Assembly: GCA_030549495.1 (NCBI GenBank)
Contig: JAUIRK010000012.1
Coordinates: forward strand, 18,829-82,828
Reading direction: 5' to 3'
Source: Nectonema munidae
Lineage: Eukaryota; Nematomorpha; Nectonematoida; Nectonematidae
DNA: 64,000 nucleotides
Shown here: positions 48,650-60,762 of the stretch, piece after piece
How the letters are laid out: the number at the start of each line of letters is the position of its first letter
How positions within the stretch are numbered: position 1 is the first letter of the stretch
The notes under the pieces: model-generated
What the model saw: the letters and a program-made list of their open reading frames with translations, nothing else
Database searches by the model: none
What the model was told of the DNA's origin: nothing
Translations under genes and position numbers: made by a program

Positions 48650-49395
48650 TACTTTTTTTTTGAAGCAAACATTCTTAATTTAAAACTTCAAGACATAAAT
48701 CCAGGCAGTATTGCACACTACGATATGATCAGTGCTTTTGTTGAAAAAATTAACTCAGGAGACGGAAAGTCCAAGTTGAAAACTTTTATTCGTTTTTTGA
48801 CCTTAATAAACTTATTGGAGGAGTCAATAATTTAGGACAGTATAGTGAAGATATGAATAAAGAAATCTTGTAATATTTGGATTCGCTTTATGAAGAATTT
48901 TACAATATATTGCACATGTTTCAATGCATAAAGATACTTGGAAACTGTCAAGAAACGCGTTCAATATTCATGTTGATTCATTGGACACTTGATGAATTTT
49001 GGGTAAAATATCATTCCATTTACCCAAAACATGGAGAAAAGTCTCTACGATTTTGTCGACCTATCTTTGTGGGATAGGTTTTCCAGCCTTGTTGTATTAA
49101 AAATAAAATAACGAAATCGACGTGTTATCCAAAGCGATTTGCGTTGCTCACTTTCTTCCTTGAGGTCTAGAATTGTTAATCTTTGTGAAAACTAAGCAAC
49201 AACACGCCTCACACTCTTGTCATAACAATTTAAGTCTTGAAAACACTTGATTTTTAATATTTTTTCATAAAAGTTGTAATTTATTTTTGTATACTATTAA
49301 CTATTACATTTCAATTTTTTTTATTTAAAGCCAGGGCGCAATATTTTATAATAAAAAAATAGGGGCCGTTCTTCAAAAAGTTTAGGAACCACTGG
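48650..49395 (+). mobile_element. hAT transposon relic (ZBED-like transposase end)
   Basis: The plus strand reads LNLKLQDINPGSIAHYDMIS and AFVEKINSGDGKSKLKTFIR (48,680-48,800). In other frames come EFWVKYHSIYPKH and LSTYLCGIGFPALLY (48,995-49,100), the dimerisation end of hAT transposases. The right terminus is near 49,392, where the complement reads CAGTGGTTCCTAAACTTTTT, a classic hAT end. Only the C-terminal third survives, with several breaks. The left terminus was not found. Confidence 0.75.
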
Positions 49396-49777
49396 GCTCA
49401 ACATTTTTTCAGTGATCTCATTATCAATTTCACCTTGGATGACATTCCTTATTAAGGCATATATATTTGAAGAAAGCACGATTTGTTTATCAAATTCATA
49501 AAAATACGCTTTTTGTATTCTGAAAGACACAACCAAACTAAAACTATTAAAACTCTTGTCCCAAACAATTTTGAAATTTTAATGCTCACGATATTTTCGC
49601 TTGATTATACCTTTATATATATAATCACATAATGATCCATATTTATCACTTTTGCGTGCTGAAAGTTACAACAAAATGAAATGTGAACTTTCTCTTTTCA
49701 AATTTGATGAATCTAGGAAGTTAGGGTGCAGGAATGCATCACTCAATACAAAAATTTGACGTGGTTGCTTGAACATA

Positions 49778-49783
49778 TTTATT
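49778..49783 (-). promoter_or_regulatory. Poly(A) signal of the NK2 gene
   Basis: AATAAA on the minus strand lies about 103 bp downstream of the homeobox gene's TGA stop. Confidence 0.6.
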
Positions 49784-49885
49784 AAAACTTCGTGCAGAAA
49801 TGAAAAAAGGTTGAAATTGCTGCAAAATTTCTTCAAGCCAAAAATGAGGGAAGAAAAAGGACGTTGACTGCCTTCAAATTTGTGA

Positions 49886-50437
49886 TCAGTACCGAATGTA
49901 GTTGGGGTTTGGAAGAGGCAGGGGATTGAAGACGTTGTGGTTTGGAGTTGCCGGGTGATGGTGATGGTGATGATGATGATACATGTTCATGCTATTCATG
50001 ATGAGGTCGTTGATGGAGTTTTTGGGCGTTGAATTGTATATATTGTTTAGGGTGATGGGTGGAAAAAAGTCGCTAGACTTTGCTCCAACGGCATTCATCG
50101 AAGACACGCCAGAGTCGAAGTAGTAGGGAGGATCGATGGAGCCAAATTCAGGAGGAGTTGGAAAAGCTGAGAGGATTGAGCCAATTCCACTTTCTATGCC
50201 CTTTTCATAGCTTGGACTCTTGTACGCCTTGTTATGACTTTCTAGTGGAAAGTTCTTTTTGCGCTCACTGGAATCTTGAGGGGGACTCAGAAATAACTTT
50301 TCCTCCAAATCAAATTCTTTCTTCACCTCACTCTCACATGAGATCAGCGTTTTGGAATCTGAGATCATTTCATCTTTGCTCTCGCTATTACTCGCTACAT
50401 CTTCTTTTGAGGCTCTTTTACATTTGTAGCGATGATT
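49886..50437 (-). CDS. NK2 gene exon 3 (end of recognition helix and C-terminus)
   Basis: The acceptor CTTCTTGTTAG precedes AAT CAT CGC TAC, giving [13 protein letters not shown] directly after WFQ of exon 2. The C-terminus is Ser/Pro/Asn-rich with a histidine run and ends in NPNYIRY. The opposite-strand frame over it is a shadow. Confidence 0.92.
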   Translation of the reverse strand, partial: NHRYKCKRASKEDVASNSESKDEMISDSKTLISCESEVKKEFDLEEKLFLSPPQDSSERKKNFPLESHNKAYKSPSYEKGIESGIGSILSAFPTPPEFGSIDPPYYFDSGVSSMNAVGAKSSDFFPPITLNNIYNSTPKNSINDLIMNSMNMYHHHHHHHHPATPNHNVFNPLPLPNPNYIRY

Positions 50438-52917
50438 CTAACAAGAAGTAAAATTTGATTACTAAAAATAGTTTAGAGGAGGTGAAAATTCATGATATAA
50501 GTCCATTTGAAATATCACTAAAGGTCTTTAAATACATGTGTAGAGGGTGTTCAAATAACTTTTTGACGCGTAAATTTTTTGAAAAATATATCAATTTTAA
50601 GAATAATACTTTGCATTATTTATTGTATTTCTATAGTTTTTATAAGTTTTTTAGTTACTTCAAAAAATCCCAGGTAATGAAGAATGACTTTGATGAACAG
50701 GATAAACGGATTATTAAAAAAGTATAAATATCTTTAAAATAAAAATTATTACACAATTAAAGCAAACTGATTTGATTGGTCTTAGAAACTTTGAGTAATA
50801 TTGCTGATAACTATTTGTCATAATGTTATTGTCTTAACTGAAGTTTTTAACTACGAATACCCATCTCAGCCTTGATGTCTCAATTTAAAAAAAAAGTGTA
50901 AGAAAAACTTACTAACATACCAAGATTGAACATGTTATCTCTTCACAAATATGAGTATTTTGTTGAGTTATGTAATAATACACCTCCTTTTCTATAGCAA
51001 ACCCCTATAAACTAATTTCACAAAATATGATTTCGTCAATCCGAATTCCATTTTGCATTGTAAAATCTGAAATCCTACCCTAAGTAAAAATATTTTATTG
51101 TGAAATGAAATTGAGGGAGTTTAAATGATTGGTGAAATACTAAGAAATAATTTTACCTGGAACCATATTTTGACTTGGGTTGGCGTTAAGTGAATCGAAT
51201 TCGCCAGACACTCTCTTTCGGGAGCAGACAAGTACTTTTGAAGCTTAAACTTCTTTTCCAGCTCATAAACTTGTGCTTGCGAAAACAAAACTCTTCTTTT
51301 GCGTTTGTGCGAGCTGAAGCCAAGGTTTAATTTGTTTGCGCCGGCCAACGGGTGAAAGGGCGGGACACCGAGACAAGGAGTGATGTTAGGAGTAGCGTTT
51401 TGATTTGCTCCGTTGGAATTCAAAATCCTTGAAACTAAAATAGAGAGGATACATATGTTGATCAAATTTTGCATTTGAATTTAAAAATAATGATAACAAA
51501 TAAATCAAAAAACAATCTCTTTGCTATACTGCCAATGTAGCAGATAAAAAAATAGTCTTCACGTGGAGATGGGAGAAGAAAGATGAGATGAAGTTAGCCA
51601 CTACCGAGATGAAGATGCTTAGAAAGAGAAAGGGAATGATCACTGAGAGATCGAATAAGAAATGAAGAAGTGAGAAGAAAACTGTGGTAGGGCGGAGCAA
51701 ACTGAGGTGGTATGTTTTAAAAACAGAAAGAAGGTGATGAAGTACGTCAAGCGCTGGGGACAAGAAAGTGGTTGGAACGAGAAGTAGAGGAAAACAACGC
51801 AAAAGATGGGAAGGCGGTCTGAAGGATCGACTCAATTATCTAGGACTGAGCGAAGGTTGAGAAGTATTGCAGCCACCAACCCCCAAATTGGGAACAGGGT
51901 GTAGTCAAAGAAAAAGAAGAAGAAGAAAAGTATATGAACGATTGTGTTAACACTAAATCAAACCCTACAGGAACACTAACCCCGAAGATAGATTTCCAAA
52001 AGTTACACATTAAAGCCGAAAATTGGTTGAGCACTTGTCAAGGTATATTATGAAAATTGATGAATAATTTTGAAAAATGAAAATCAGAGGCAGGGTGAAA
52101 AATCTTTTACTTCCTTGCAATACAAGGTTTCTGTTCTGTTATTATATTCTTATAAATCATGGTTCACATTCCCCTTGAATACTTTACATCTGATATAGTA
52201 TGATTGATGAATGATACAAACGCCATAAACTCTTTGCCCTTTGTTTACTAAACGATATTACGCTTTCAACAAAAATTCCCCTTCCCACGTAAAATTTGTT
52301 AGCTTTGTTAATTCTAATTTTAAAATGATAAGTCATTAAAAAACTTTTACTTCTAAATTCTTTGTAATTAGACAGTTTTTTTAAGTTGTTAGAGAGAAGT
52401 AGGGAAGGTATTTTCATGCATAGTTGCTAAAATTTTCGTAATGGAAAGAAAAGGGAAAACAAAAAAGTAAATCAACTTTTGTTTACAAATACTTTGAAAC
52501 ATTTCCAAAATAACTTACAATCAAAGAGGGAAAATTAAAAATAAGTCTCTTTGTGATACAACTAGTTAATAAAATTTGATTTAAATATTCCCTTATATTT
52601 TATTTTCAGAGATAAATATGGAAACGTTTATTGCAGTATTGGATAATAAAATTAATAGTGAAAAAATAGTTTAAAAAAAGGTATTGAAAGAATGATGAGA
52701 GGAAGGCCTTACAAGCAAAATGAGCGTCATGGTTGTACCAAGGACTTTGATTGCTTGCGGTGTACGCGCTGATAGAAGATCCTGGCGTGAGTCCATGCCC
52801 GTGGTAGTACTGGTTCGAAAGATTGGAAGCCACATTGTTGTATTGGAGATTGGAATGGTGAGAGGGATTGTTATGCGGGTGACCAAGTGCTGAGTAAGGA
52901 GCGTGGGAGATGTCCAT
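49886..52917 (-). CDS. NK2-class homeobox transcription factor, Nkx2.1/scarecrow-like (three exons, 344 aa)
   Basis: Exons 52,917-52,713, 51,434-51,157 and 50,437-49,886 join in frame. The homeodomain spans residues 112-171: [19 protein letters not shown], then [13 protein letters not shown], then [11 protein letters not shown] and NHRYKCKR. Tyr54 (residue 165) marks the NK2 class. SQAQVYELE with IHLTPTQ is closest to Nkx2.1. Residues 58-73 ([16 protein letters not shown]) parallel the WYxxxxDPRFxxISRFM stretch of Nkx2.1 across the same exon junction. An eight-His run lies at 315-322. Family members are nuclear activators patterning forebrain and pharynx. No TN (tinman) motif and no NK2-specific domain are seen, so an upstream exon with TN may exist. 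The start is the first ATG of exon 1. Intron 2 cuts the homeodomain between positions 50 and 51. Confidence 0.94.
51157..51434 (-). CDS. NK2 gene exon 2 (most of homeodomain)
   Basis: The acceptor CTCTCTATTTTAG and the donor CAG then GTAAAA are on the minus strand. The exon encodes residues 69-161, from FSRILNSNG through the homeodomain up to WFQ. The phase with exon 1 is 1 (GCT T joined to TT TCA). Confidence 0.93.
51535..51935 (+). mobile_element. LINE C-terminal fragment inside NK2 intron 1
   Basis: The plus strand gives [20 protein letters not shown], then [12 protein letters not shown] and [20 protein letters not shown], the typical end of a non-LTR polyprotein (RxRWxxxxKxDLxxLGL). [11 protein letters not shown] or QPPNWEQGV tail and an AAGAAGAAG-rich end follow. 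It is GC-rich against the flanks and antisense to the host gene. Stops and frame changes break it. Confidence 0.72.
52713..52917 (-). CDS. NK2 gene exon 1
   Basis: Encodes [18 protein letters not shown] and continues through [12 protein letters not shown] to [11 protein letters not shown]. It ends one base into a codon at donor GTAAGG (52,712-52,707). It is rich in His, Asn, Ser and Tyr, as in the region before the Nkx2.1 homeodomain. The true 5' end of the gene may lie further right. Confidence 0.85.
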
Positions 52918-53166
52918 TGAGAAGAGTTCTTTTATTTTTTTTAAACAAAATCAATTTCTCTCAAAAACACTTAGACTTTATCTATATCTCGCAAAATGGG
53001 CAATTCTCTTTTTCTTTCCTAAATTTTATCTGTGTTCGCTGGAGATAAGAGTGTTTGTAGTGATATAAGTAAGCACTTTGAAGATTTATCTCTAGTACAA
53101 CACTTATATCATATGAAAGTTTGTGAAGTGACATTTTATTAGCCAATCATATTCACAATCGCCCTA

Positions 53167-53193
53167 TCACTCAAATCCCTAATCTTTGAGTGA
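53167..53193 (-). promoter_or_regulatory. Inverted pair of TTF-1-like sites upstream of the NK2 start
   Basis: TCACTCAAA, a 9-bp spacer and TTTGAGTGA form a perfect inverted repeat about 250 bp upstream of the start codon. The published TTF-1/Nkx2.1 core is CACTCAAG; both half-sites match seven of its eight bases. Autoregulation is inferred from position and motif only. Confidence 0.4.
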
Positions 53194-53299
53194 CGGAGAA
53201 AGAAAACTAATATTGTTTTGCTTTGTTTTATTCTAAGCGTGTTATTTTTAAGAGCACTAATTAATTACAACGTATTCTATATATGCATATCCATATCCT

Positions 53300-55790
53300 A
53301 TGCCTATGAAGCACAGTGCTAAGGTTTTATAATAATGATATTAATTTTTGCATTATGATGTTTATAATTGCGACGTTTATACCAAAGACCTCCCTCAATA
53401 AAATGGAATAATTGGTCCGAAATTACCTAAAGTTTTTACTAAAATTAATCGAAGTCTCAATACTTTGCAATATTCTTGAAGTTTTTATAACAAATTAAAA
53501 ATAATGCAAATTATTTCAATGTTTTGAACTACAGAAAACGAAAAAGGTTTTGTCTTTTTTTTTTAATAAACTTATTTATTTTAATTCTAACCAGTTATAA
53601 AATATTGAAACACTTCCATTATTTATATTTTTTTGAAAAAATTGAGATTTACTAAAGTTTTGAAATTATGTAAAAACACTGACCATATTTTTTTCTTTTA
53701 TAACTAAGGAAACGAAGGGTATAGGAAAAATTATTCATCTGAAATTTTTGAAAAATAAAAAATTTATAAGATGAGCTATATTTTTCAAAAGATTTATTTC
53801 AATTATTTAGTCGTTACAAATAAATTTTATTGTTGATATTGATCTTTATGTTTATAAGGAGCTAATAAAATAGCTAATTATTATTTTTTTATTAATAAAA
53901 TAAACTTTTACAGCAATAGTGAAAATATCTGTGAAACTCAGGAGAAAACTAATTTTATCAATGGCAGCAACGAGTATCAAAGATTAAGCCCGTTTCAATA
54001 TTGATTGAATTAAATTAAATTTAAGTGTTTTTAACTCTTGTCTTTTGAACAGCCTAATTTTTAAAAAATAGTTTAATTTATTCGTTGATTTGATAAAATT
54101 ATATTTTTTAAAACCTAATTTATTTCATTTTTGCGTTGTGTCCCATCTTTCAAAAAAAATAAATATTTAATAATAATTCTAGAGAATTTTATTTTCCAAA
54201 GCAGAATTATACTAAGTTTGTTAGTTTGTTAGCAAGATATGTTAGTCAGTTTGTTAAAATGACAGATTTGAAGGAGGGTACACTGCACATTCACCTTCTG
54301 ACCCTTTGAGAGAATTATGTCCTCAAATAAAAATATTTTTTTAATTAACAATTTATTTAAGTATTAATATTTTTTAATTGTTTAATTTTTTCCCATTAAT
54401 CTCTGGATAAATAAAAGAATATCTTTTGCTGCTTTTAATTCGATCAAGGTTTTATTTATTGACTTTTTAAAATCATTATCAATTTGTTCAACTGAATTTT
54501 GCAAACTTTTGCCAGATAGGGCAAACTTTTGACAGTTTAAATGTGCATCTGTACTTTAAGACCTGTGAAAACTTATCCTAGAACTTCAATGACTTCTAAA
54601 AGCATATTTCATCTATTGTGTTTAATATAAAAAAAAGCAACCAAAAAAGAGCTTTCCACATATTTTATATGAAAAATAGTCCGCTTTTTTATATCGATAA
54701 ATAAATTTAGGCACATTTGGCATAATTTATAGAATAAAAAAGCGACTGTTTGACTCTGCCAGGAAAGAAAGCCAACTTTTATTAAACTTAAAGATAAGAA
54801 ACGCCTTATCCATAAACAAGACTTTATGTTTTCCATCATTATCTATTGATTATGCCCAAGTATGTCCCCTGCCCAGTGCGCGGCTGTAATTCTTTAATTT
54901 GTTAGCTTGTTATATAACTGTTTAATTAAATATAGAATTCGATTTTTATTAATTAAAATATAAATTATTTCATTCCCCAATAGTAATTATATCTAACAAA
55001 TTAAATATTAAAATATTTACTCAAATATCTGGGCAAAAGAATACTACAATTTTTTTTAATAACTATCTCCCTTGAATTCTGATATTCTTCCATTTGATAT
55101 TTGATATATGTCATTTTTCATATGTTAATATGACGAATTGAGGGTTTGTTTAATGAACCTCTCAACAAGTCAATTAAACTATTTTAATTTGTTCAAATCA
55201 TAAAGAAGAAGGTCGTTGTTTTACAGAACTCATATGAGTATATTTATGAATCGTTGAGTTAGTAAATTATATTTGTTTTAATGAAGAAAATAATATTCTC
55301 AGTTCAGCATTTAGTCAAGCATATATATATTTACTATAGATAGAGGTTAGGGCAGTTATAACAGGCTATTCTTGCTTTCAAGTATTGGCTCACTTTCAAA
55401 TCAAAATGGCTGATCTTTTAATGACTTTTAAAAACATAACACGTGGGAATAACATGTTGATATATTGAAGAGGGTATTATATAAAACATATATATAGCAC
55501 ATAATATCAGAATCATTAAATTACTAGCGCTAATTTCTCTATTTTCTCGGCTTCTATCTCTTTCTTTGTAGACAGATTATATGTACTTCAAGATATTCAA
55601 AGCTTTCTTATCACTGATATTATATATATTGGCACTTAATGCTTTGTGTCTCCAATCTAAGTGACACGCCCAACTTTCTAAAAAAATTGAAATTTTAAGG
55701 AATGAAAAACTAAAAAAGCGCTACCTTTCAAGATACTTAGCAAACTTTGTATTAAAAGTCTTTTCACGTGTTAACTTTAAATTATAATAT
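53300..55790. other. AT-rich upstream region of the NK2 gene
   Basis: No exon and no transposon domain are recognised. Regulatory DNA would be expected here but is not separable by eye. Confidence 0.35.
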
Positions 55791-55799
55791 TGTAATGGT

Positions 55800-55950
55800 A
55801 CCGTAGGGTGTTTTCTTCGAAAAGGCACAATTGCGACGCTTGTATCGAACTATGAGGAAAGCAAGCTTGATGTAGGATCGAACCCAAGACCTTGAGTTAT
55901 CGAACCCGGCATCTAACCAAACATACTCACGCCCTAATAGCTTAAAGTGA
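55800..55950 (-). mobile_element. tRNA-derived SINE or tRNA pseudogene
   Basis: On the minus strand, TGGTTAGATGCCGGG (55,919-55,905) resembles a pol III A box. GGGTTCGATCC (55,885-55,875) is a good B box. A second B-like word, GGGTTCGATAA, lies between them. Box spacing is shorter than in a working tRNA and no cloverleaf closes, so a SINE head is more likely than a gene. Confidence 0.55.
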
Positions 55951-55959
55951 CGCATTGAT

Positions 55960-57670
55960 ATGAATAAAATTGGGAAATTATACAAATTGAAGTTTAAATA
56001 TAAATTATATATTTTTCATAATTTGATTTGTAAAGTGTGTGAAAAATAATAACAAAAAAAAAATATATATATATATAGTAGTTCTATAGTCACTTCTGAA
56101 ATTCTGAAATGGTAAGAAAAAAATGTAAAAAAAAAACAAGGTCACAGAGAAATTATGTTAGTAAGCATTACTTATCTTGTAGTTCAAATTTAGGTCGGTA
56201 TAGTTTATGTTTTCTACTAATTGGATAGGAAAATTAAAAAAGATAACAAATCTTTACTCGCGAGAAGTTAAATTCAAAAATTAATTATTCAAATTTATGT
56301 AGATTTTAAATTGTTTATTATTTTATGATTTTTCAGATTATTATCTTAGGTTTTTAGAATAATTGTAAAGAACTTTTATTTCAAAAATAACTACAAAAAT
56401 AACATTTTAATAATTTTGTTCCCTTGTACATCGCCTGAAACTCTAGAATTTAGCCAATAACCCGTTTTAAACCACTAAGAAAGGTAGAAATTATAACTTA
56501 ACTAAAAAAATAGATATTAAGATTCAGCGTATGAAACAAATTATACTGACCCATTATGTCGTTTTCGATAATGTTCTTTACTAACTTGTACCCTATATTT
56601 TTTACTATTTTTATATTAATATTAATATTTACTAATGTCATTCCTTCCAATACAAAAAGCCCATATTGCATTAATTATGTGCACAGCTGTAATTTCTCTC
56701 TAATAACAGGTCATTTGTACAAAGTGTAGAACTTTCATAGAGAAGAGTATTTCTTTCTGACAAAGCATGTAGACTGGAGGCTATTACTTTTTTTTCATTG
56801 GAGCACCATTGCTTCTTTTTTCAAAAATCCGTGATACCATCGGTTACCAAATTTTCATATATCAGTAGGTTAAAAGTTTAACAATTAAAAATCGTCTTAT
56901 ATAAAAAATGACTCTATTGGCAGTAGTTAGAGCAGCTCTTACGACATTTCATAATTTTGAGCAATATTTAAAAATGTCACTTATATATTAACATCAAGTA
57001 AAAAGAAAATTTCTTAGTTTTGATTCTATTAAAAGCGCTTTAAAGCAGATATAGGCTTATTCAAATAAATAGAAAGTAAGTCATATGTTTATAAAATTAA
57101 TTACAAAATATTTTTCATTTAGATATATTTGTGTTTTGTAGTATTCGTATAAAAACCACAATATAAATCATAACTATTAATTCAATGTAATAACTTTGGA
57201 GTCAATTAACATTTACGGTTTTAGTAATTTTTAGGATATTTTTAGGACTAATTACGCTAATTTAATTTAATTTTAGATTCATATAGATACACTATTAAAA
57301 ATTGCAAAATGCAGAAAGAGCTACTTTATTATCATGCAAATCTTAGCATACATCATTCTTATGAATACTACGATATGATTGGTCAAAAATTTTCATAAAA
57401 TTATAACTTGCAATTAATTTTTGTAGATTCAATAAGAGATCATAAGGAGGAAACAATAAAAATGAATAACAATGTCCATTTTGTTAATTATATCTTCAAG
57501 CATACATTTTAAATTTTCAAATGTGTCTGAAAGTATTGAAAAAAATTTTAAAGTTAAAAATAATTATTTCTAGTGTTTGATTAATTTAAAACTTTTAGGA
57601 ATTTGGTTAAAAACATATAAGTAAATCGTTTAAAAATGTTGACTTTTTTGAGATTAAAATAAAACTATCT
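55960..57670. other. AT-rich non-coding stretch
   Basis: Only a short (AT)n run near 56,070 stands out. No gene is recognised. Confidence 0.4.
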
Positions 57671-57685
57671 TTAACGGTTAGGCCG

Positions 57686-58233
57686 CAGGGGTTCCCAACC
57701 TTTTTTTGCTTGTGGACCCTTTGAGCGGTAACCTTATTAACTATGGACCCCATGATATATAAGAAACATGTATAAATATACTCAAATAGGGAAAACGTTT
57801 CAATTTTAGTTGTAAATTTAAAAAAACGAATAGATATTATATTCACAATAATTTCACATCTAAAGACTTCCTTGAACAAGATAAACAAAAAATATACAAT
57901 AATCACTTTTAAATATAAAAAGAATAAATATAAATTTATTGTGGTATCCGTGGCTCTCAGACAGTAGTAATTTAACATTTTAGGAAATTGTTATGGTTAC
58001 TTATATGGTGATTAGATAAAAATTAGTAACATGGTCATTAGATGTTCAAACTATATAAAATATGCTAACATCATTTTTGTTATTTGTTTACATATTAGTT
58101 ATTTTTGGCAATGACTTCATGGACCCCTTACTGCGTTAAAAGGACCCCCAATATTCATATTGTTTGTCCATGAACCCCTTTAAATTCTCAATGGACCCTT
58201 AGGGGTCCATGTGGACCCCGTTGGGAAACCTTG
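57686..58233. mobile_element. hAT-type non-autonomous element, about 550 bp
   Basis: The left end is CAGGGGTTCCCAACCTTTTT. The right end, GTTGGGAAACCTTG, is its degenerate complement. Subterminal TGGACCCC words repeat at both sides, in opposite or mixed orientation. GTTAGG occurs just outside both ends, the remnant of an 8-bp duplication. It contains no transposase; the 123-codon minus-strand frame overlapping it is chance. Confidence 0.8.
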
Positions 58234-58244
58234 GGTTAGGGTAT

Positions 58245-60290
58245 AGCAAAAATGTTACATGGTAAAGAAAGACGATGGGTAAAAGTAGCCATCAAAATGT
58301 ATATTTTGGAGCATCATACCCTACATAACACTAATCAATAAACGTTATTGAAGTTAGCAAATGAAATTAAATGGAAAAAATTATTATATTTACTTCATTA
58401 TTCATTGAAATAGTCCGCATAAAATTTTATAACAATACACTACCGAAAATTATGTTTGTAAAGAAAGTTTGAGAAAGTGATCAACTTCTTAATTATTTTT
58501 CAACTAATTTTTAAAAACTCACAATGTGATAAATGAGCAATTGTATTCCTTAGATATAGAAAATCAATATGGAAGAATCTTATTTTTTAAATATGATTTT
58601 TCACAAGTTACTTTGGAATGCTATTTTTTTAATTTATGTTTTCTCATGTGTAAACATAAAATTTATTTTAAAAAAAACTTTTTTGAGATAACCCCTAAAT
58701 TATTCTACATGTTAATAATTAAAAAAAAAAGAAGTGCCAAGCATTTGAATAGTTATGAGAGGAAATTGTTCGGAGAACTTTCTTCATGAGGGTTTATCTT
58801 GTAACTTTCCTCAAGATACAGAATATTAATTGACTGATTTTTCACTATTTACCAATGAAATAAAACGATGGTATGAAAATAGGTTTAAAGTTTCCATTAA
58901 CAAATTATTCCAAGCCTATGTAGGAAAGGCTTCATAACAAAGAAGTTAAAGTATAAGTCATTGTAATAAGCGCCTACTTCCTATAGTAAGCAAAACCGCA
59001 AAGCATTCCTTAAATTTTCATCAAAAATATGAATATGGCGGATGAAAATAGAGAAAAAAGTGAGTTAGAGCGAATCTTCCGTATCAAGAGCGAATGCAGT
59101 TTGCTCAAAGGAAAAATCATTAAAAAGAGAAAGGGGTCTTATTAAAGGTGGGATGCTTACATATTACTGGTCATATTGCATGTCTCTTTGTTTTGTTTGC
59201 GAGATTAACTCTTCTCCTTACCTTCTCCTTCTTAAATGGATTTCTCACTGAAACTATTGAGTCTTACAAGAACAAACAAAATGCAAATTTAAAACGGGAT
59301 ATCAATGCAGAGCAGAGTTTGTGAAATCTCTGTCTTCAAGAGTTTTTTGGGGCGAGATAGATTTTGAAGTAATGTTTTTTAGTTTATACAATTATGTTAG
59401 TCAGGACAATTTAATGTTTGTAATAGGCAAATTAAATTCTTCATCGTGTTAGTAGTTCATTTGAATTAGTATATATTTTTTTGAAGTTCAAAACTAATTT
59501 TCACATTATATTTCCATTTTAAATTATAGTTTTAATTTATTTTAATTTAATGATTGGTCAAACTGGGGGAAAAATATAAACAAAAAGATCAGCCAGACAT
59601 TTTTACCGTGGGCCCAAAGCAATAAAAAATGTTCATAACAATGAAACATCGCCCTTTTCAGGACTTAAATTCGTGAGTCTTCAAAACATTTTTTATTTGA
59701 AATTATTAGACTTCATACACAAATATATTGTATTTATTTGGATGAAAAGCAAATCCTTTAGATGCTTTTTAGTCGGGTGTTTATTCTTTAGGATAAACTT
59801 TTAGTCTGGTTATTCTTCAATTTTTGGGTTCGTCATTCTTCCGGAGATGCAAAGTTTGTTCTTAATTTCATTGTAAATTCCTTAAAAAAAACTTGAAATA
59901 AAGGCAAAATTTTTCTCTACTTCACATATCCTTAACGAAAAAGTTTTAGACTTTGAATATTGACAGTTCTTTCAAAGTGATTCATTGCAACAAATTTTGA
60001 GTAAATTTGAATTTTTTAGAATAACTAATTAATATTATTTATTCTTTTAATGAAGGCAAGTTCTTATACACATAAATTTATGTTTTTATGAAGATTATTT
60101 AAGATTTCAGCGGGCAATTTATAAACTAATTTCTTAAAAATAAAAAAGTTATTTTTATAACTTATTTATAAAAACCACGGTCAATAGAATGATCATTTAA
60201 TTAATGTCGACATGAATACAAATTGTCATAATAAAAAATAGCAGACAAAATAGCAATAATAAAAATAATGATGATGATAATGCTAATGAT
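58245..60290. other. Non-coding stretch
   Basis: No gene or element is recognised. A purine-rich segment at 59,030-59,140 is less AT-rich than its surroundings but shows no frame worth calling. Confidence 0.35.
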
Positions 60291-60299
60291 GTGAATGAA

Positions 60300-60760
60300 T
60301 AACAATTAAGATTTTTCTCCATTTATCTTTGGTAAACACTTCAACTCTGCTCCAAGTGCATGGTGGTGTAATTACAACATAATAAGAAATGCCCGAACAT
60401 AATGAAAGTGATTTGTCTAAAGCACTCAAAGATGGCAGCCATTTTTTCAACGAGCAGCCCCTAAACCCATCTGAGTTTGCATTCTTCTTCGTCTTCAAGT
60501 TGGTCTTCGGGCATTGTCTCCCGAGTTAGGAAAGTGGTGTTTTGCAAAATGATGCGATTATGCTCACAATTATCACCATATCCAAGATTAGGGCCTTATT
60601 GTTTACATAATAGGCCATCATCTTACCCTTATAGCCAGGCATACAGAGTGTATTTATGTGTAAGAGAGGGCATATATATATATATATATGTTCTAGGCAC
60701 AGGTGTCGATCGATTATGTGGGTGGTCAAAGTATATGTGAGAGACCTGTGAAGAAAGTGA
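60300..60760. other. GC-richer segment of unknown role
   Basis: Composition rises here, as around promoters and exons of this genome. A minus-strand ATG frame (60,498-60,283, 71 codons) and a plus-strand Ser-rich frame overlap, but neither has a known domain or splice sites I trust. An (AT)n run lies at about 60,671-60,690. It could be an unrecognised 5' exon or regulatory DNA. Confidence 0.3.
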
Positions 60761-60762
60761 GT

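Noticed and set aside
51524-51835. Hydrophobic 103-codon minus-strand frame in NK2 intron 1
   Set aside because: It is antisense to a recognisable LINE tail on the plus strand.
55800-55950. Functional tRNA gene
   Set aside because: Box spacing is too short and no acceptor stem or cloverleaf can be drawn.
57607-57978. 123-codon minus-strand membrane-like frame
   Set aside because: It overlaps the left end of a hAT MITE and has AT-driven hydrophobic composition; no domain.
60283-60740. Overlapping 71-codon and 87-codon frames
   Set aside because: Composition is higher in GC but neither product is recognisable and the plus frame runs into an AT repeat; left as an unassigned segment.
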